Origin: Varroa destructor
Taxonomy: Eukaryota > Arthropoda > Arachnida > Mesostigmata > Varroidae
DNA length: 64,000 nucleotides
Assembly: GCF_002443255.2 (NCBI RefSeq)
Contig: NW_019211456.1
Coordinates: 17,841,557-17,905,556, forward strand
Direction: 5' to 3'
Numbering within the stretch: the first letter of the stretch is position 1; every line of letters begins with the position of its first letter. This document shows, piece after piece, positions 62,852 to 64,000 of the stretch. A program made the position numbers and the translations under genes. The notes beneath the pieces are model-generated. The model was given only the letters and a program-made list of their open reading frames with translations. It did no database searches and was not told the origin of the DNA.

Positions 62852-62942
62852 TGTCCACTTGCTGAGTAACGGCAGCATCGGCGGAAGCATCAATACAAGC
62901 ACCATCAACAGTTTCGGTTCGCTCTTGCTCGAATCGACCCGG
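62852..62942 (+). CDS. Candidate Ser/Gly/Asn/Thr-rich linker exon
   Basis: Entered in phase 2 after gtctgttttcgag, it encodes a low-complexity segment including SNGSIGGSINTSTINSFGS and ends at ACCCGG|GTTATC in phase 0. The Ser/Gly/Asn/Thr bias resembles the linker in exons C-E and is unlike surrounding intron translations. Weak points: a mediocre acceptor, a donor lacking the usual purine at +3, and a frame that stays open to about 63059. The exact ends are uncertain. Confidence 0.33.
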
Positions 62943-63233
62943 GTTATCTTAGTGCTAGTGACCAGCTGCATGTGTGCGTGTTTGTACGTAGTCGTGGCTT
63001 GCGTCTTGTCGGTAACGAGGCTATGCGTGGCTTGCCATCTTCAGACAAGATCAGCTTAGAGCATCCCCTTGTCTCGACCACCGCATATGATCGGGAATGA
63101 TTTATGAGCTCGCCGCGTACGTACACTGCACAACCAGCGCTGGGCTCGAAAACCCTATGGGACATTGCCCACGAGTTGGGGCAGCAGGGAGGGAGGTCGC
63201 CACTGTCTATGTGCCTAACCTCAGTTTCTACAG

Positions 63234-63299
63234 CACAGCCCAGCAGTAGTAGTAGTAGTAATAGTACTCTAAGCCTGTCGCTGAGACCAGCAAGGCTAG
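63234..63299 (+). CDS. Candidate poly-Ser exon
   Basis: Acceptor cctcagtttctacag (ending 63233). In phase 1 the segment reads QPSSSSSSNSTLSLSLRPAR and could end at CTAG|GTTATA, leaving phase 1. The phase is compatible with direct splicing from exon E. The Ser run is encoded by an (AGT)n microsatellite (about 63242-63265), so it may be repeat rather than coding sequence. Confidence 0.22.
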
Positions 63300-64000
63300 G
63301 TTATACGCTAGGTCGTGCGGCTTCAGTGCAGTTAGAGCTCCGTTTTGACACTGTATCAAGTCTAATAGGATAGTCCATATATGAATTAATCTGAGAAAAC
63401 GAGAGAAACGGTAGGAGTTGGGAGCTAACTGAACACTTGATGGTATTCATTCGCCCGTTCGTACACGCTGTGCCGCCTGTACACAGGTACATGCGCTAAC
63501 TATGCTATAAATAGGGTAACAGCTAGACCACCGCATTTGCTTGATCGCAATTTTAAGTCTAAAAAATGCGTTTATTTTTGGAGTCATCAATAATTTAAAT
63601 TGAAATTTAGTTATTCCCCGCGCTTAATAAATAGCTATTACATTTCTAAATGTTGTTAGTGCTAGCTAACTACATCATCGTTCACTTCTGTGTAGTCTCT
63701 CTATGCAGAAAACGATCCCCTTCGGCGTTCCAATATCCCCTCAGTACTTTTTTGCTATTGTTTCTGGTACCGCTAACTGGCTACCGCTGGTTTCATGGTA
63801 CCGCTAACTGCCGTCGCCGTCGTTGCTGTTACGCTAAGACCACTGTTCTAAAAGAAGACCAAACTTGAATAACGCTGTCATGCATTCTTGGGTAAGGGCG
63901 CACCCCTTACTACCTGCCAGTCTGGCTATTTAACCCTCGCAGTCTTTGCAAGTGCCGCTTCATCGTTCACGTCGTCTGCCTGTTACTTAAGCTTTTATTA
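63300..64000 (+). other. End of window, probable intron
   Basis: No supportable exon. There is an imperfect direct repeat of ggtaccgctaactg (63766-63779 and 63797-63810, preceded by tttc in both copies). The AAA-ATPase part of the NAV gene does not begin before the window ends. Confidence 0.6.
63766..63810. repeat. Imperfect tandem duplication, 31-bp period
   Basis: The 14-mer ggtaccgctaactg occurs twice with a 31-bp period. A related taccgctgg lies between the copies. Confidence 0.75.

Noticed and set aside
1..64000. Bacterial defence, phage, CRISPR or biosynthetic systems
   Set aside because: No clustered long ORFs, no repeat-spacer arrays and no known prokaryotic proteins. The intron-exon structure shows a eukaryotic genome.

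Overview
The window is eukaryotic, most likely from an arthropod nuclear genome. Coding sequence comes in short pieces bounded by GT/AG splice sites and separated by introns. The background is AT-rich (about 40% G+C by eye) with many microsatellites and homopolymer runs. Nothing resembles bacterial operons, ribosome binding sites or phage modules. A chelicerate such as a mite or tick is plausible but is a guess from gene architecture and composition.

Only one gene can be identified with confidence. It is a plus-strand neuron navigator (NAV) / Drosophila sickie family gene, represented by its N-terminal calponin-homology (CH) region. Five exons join without frame conflict: 3526-3696, 55582-55654, 55883-56114, 58520-58642 and 58864-58997. 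They encode about 244 residues. Roughly the first 103 form most of the CH domain, and the rest is the Ser/His/Asn-rich linker typical of NAV proteins. The start codon and 5' exons lie upstream of base 1. The coiled-coil and C-terminal AAA-type ATPase parts must lie beyond base 64000.

Layout: 1-3525 is the end of an upstream intron. 3526-3696 is the first CH exon. 3697-55581 is a 51.9-kb intron that splits the CH domain; it holds microsatellites, hairpins, a short tRNA-like element, several GC-richer islands (about 10.4-11.3, 19.3-22.05, 37.4-38.3 and 48.9-49.2 kb) and some exon-like or protein-like ORFs I cannot assign. 55582-58997 holds the other four confident exons. 58998-64000 is mostly intron, with a few phase-compatible candidate exons around 61.9 and 62.5-63.3 kb and an unexplained 200-codon minus-strand ORF at 60.3-60.9 kb.

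I found no complete gene, rRNA, canonical tRNA, CRISPR array, or recognisable transposase or reverse transcriptase. The most useful follow-ups are the exon-like ORFs and possible internal promoters inside the giant intron, and the real exon chain after 58997.
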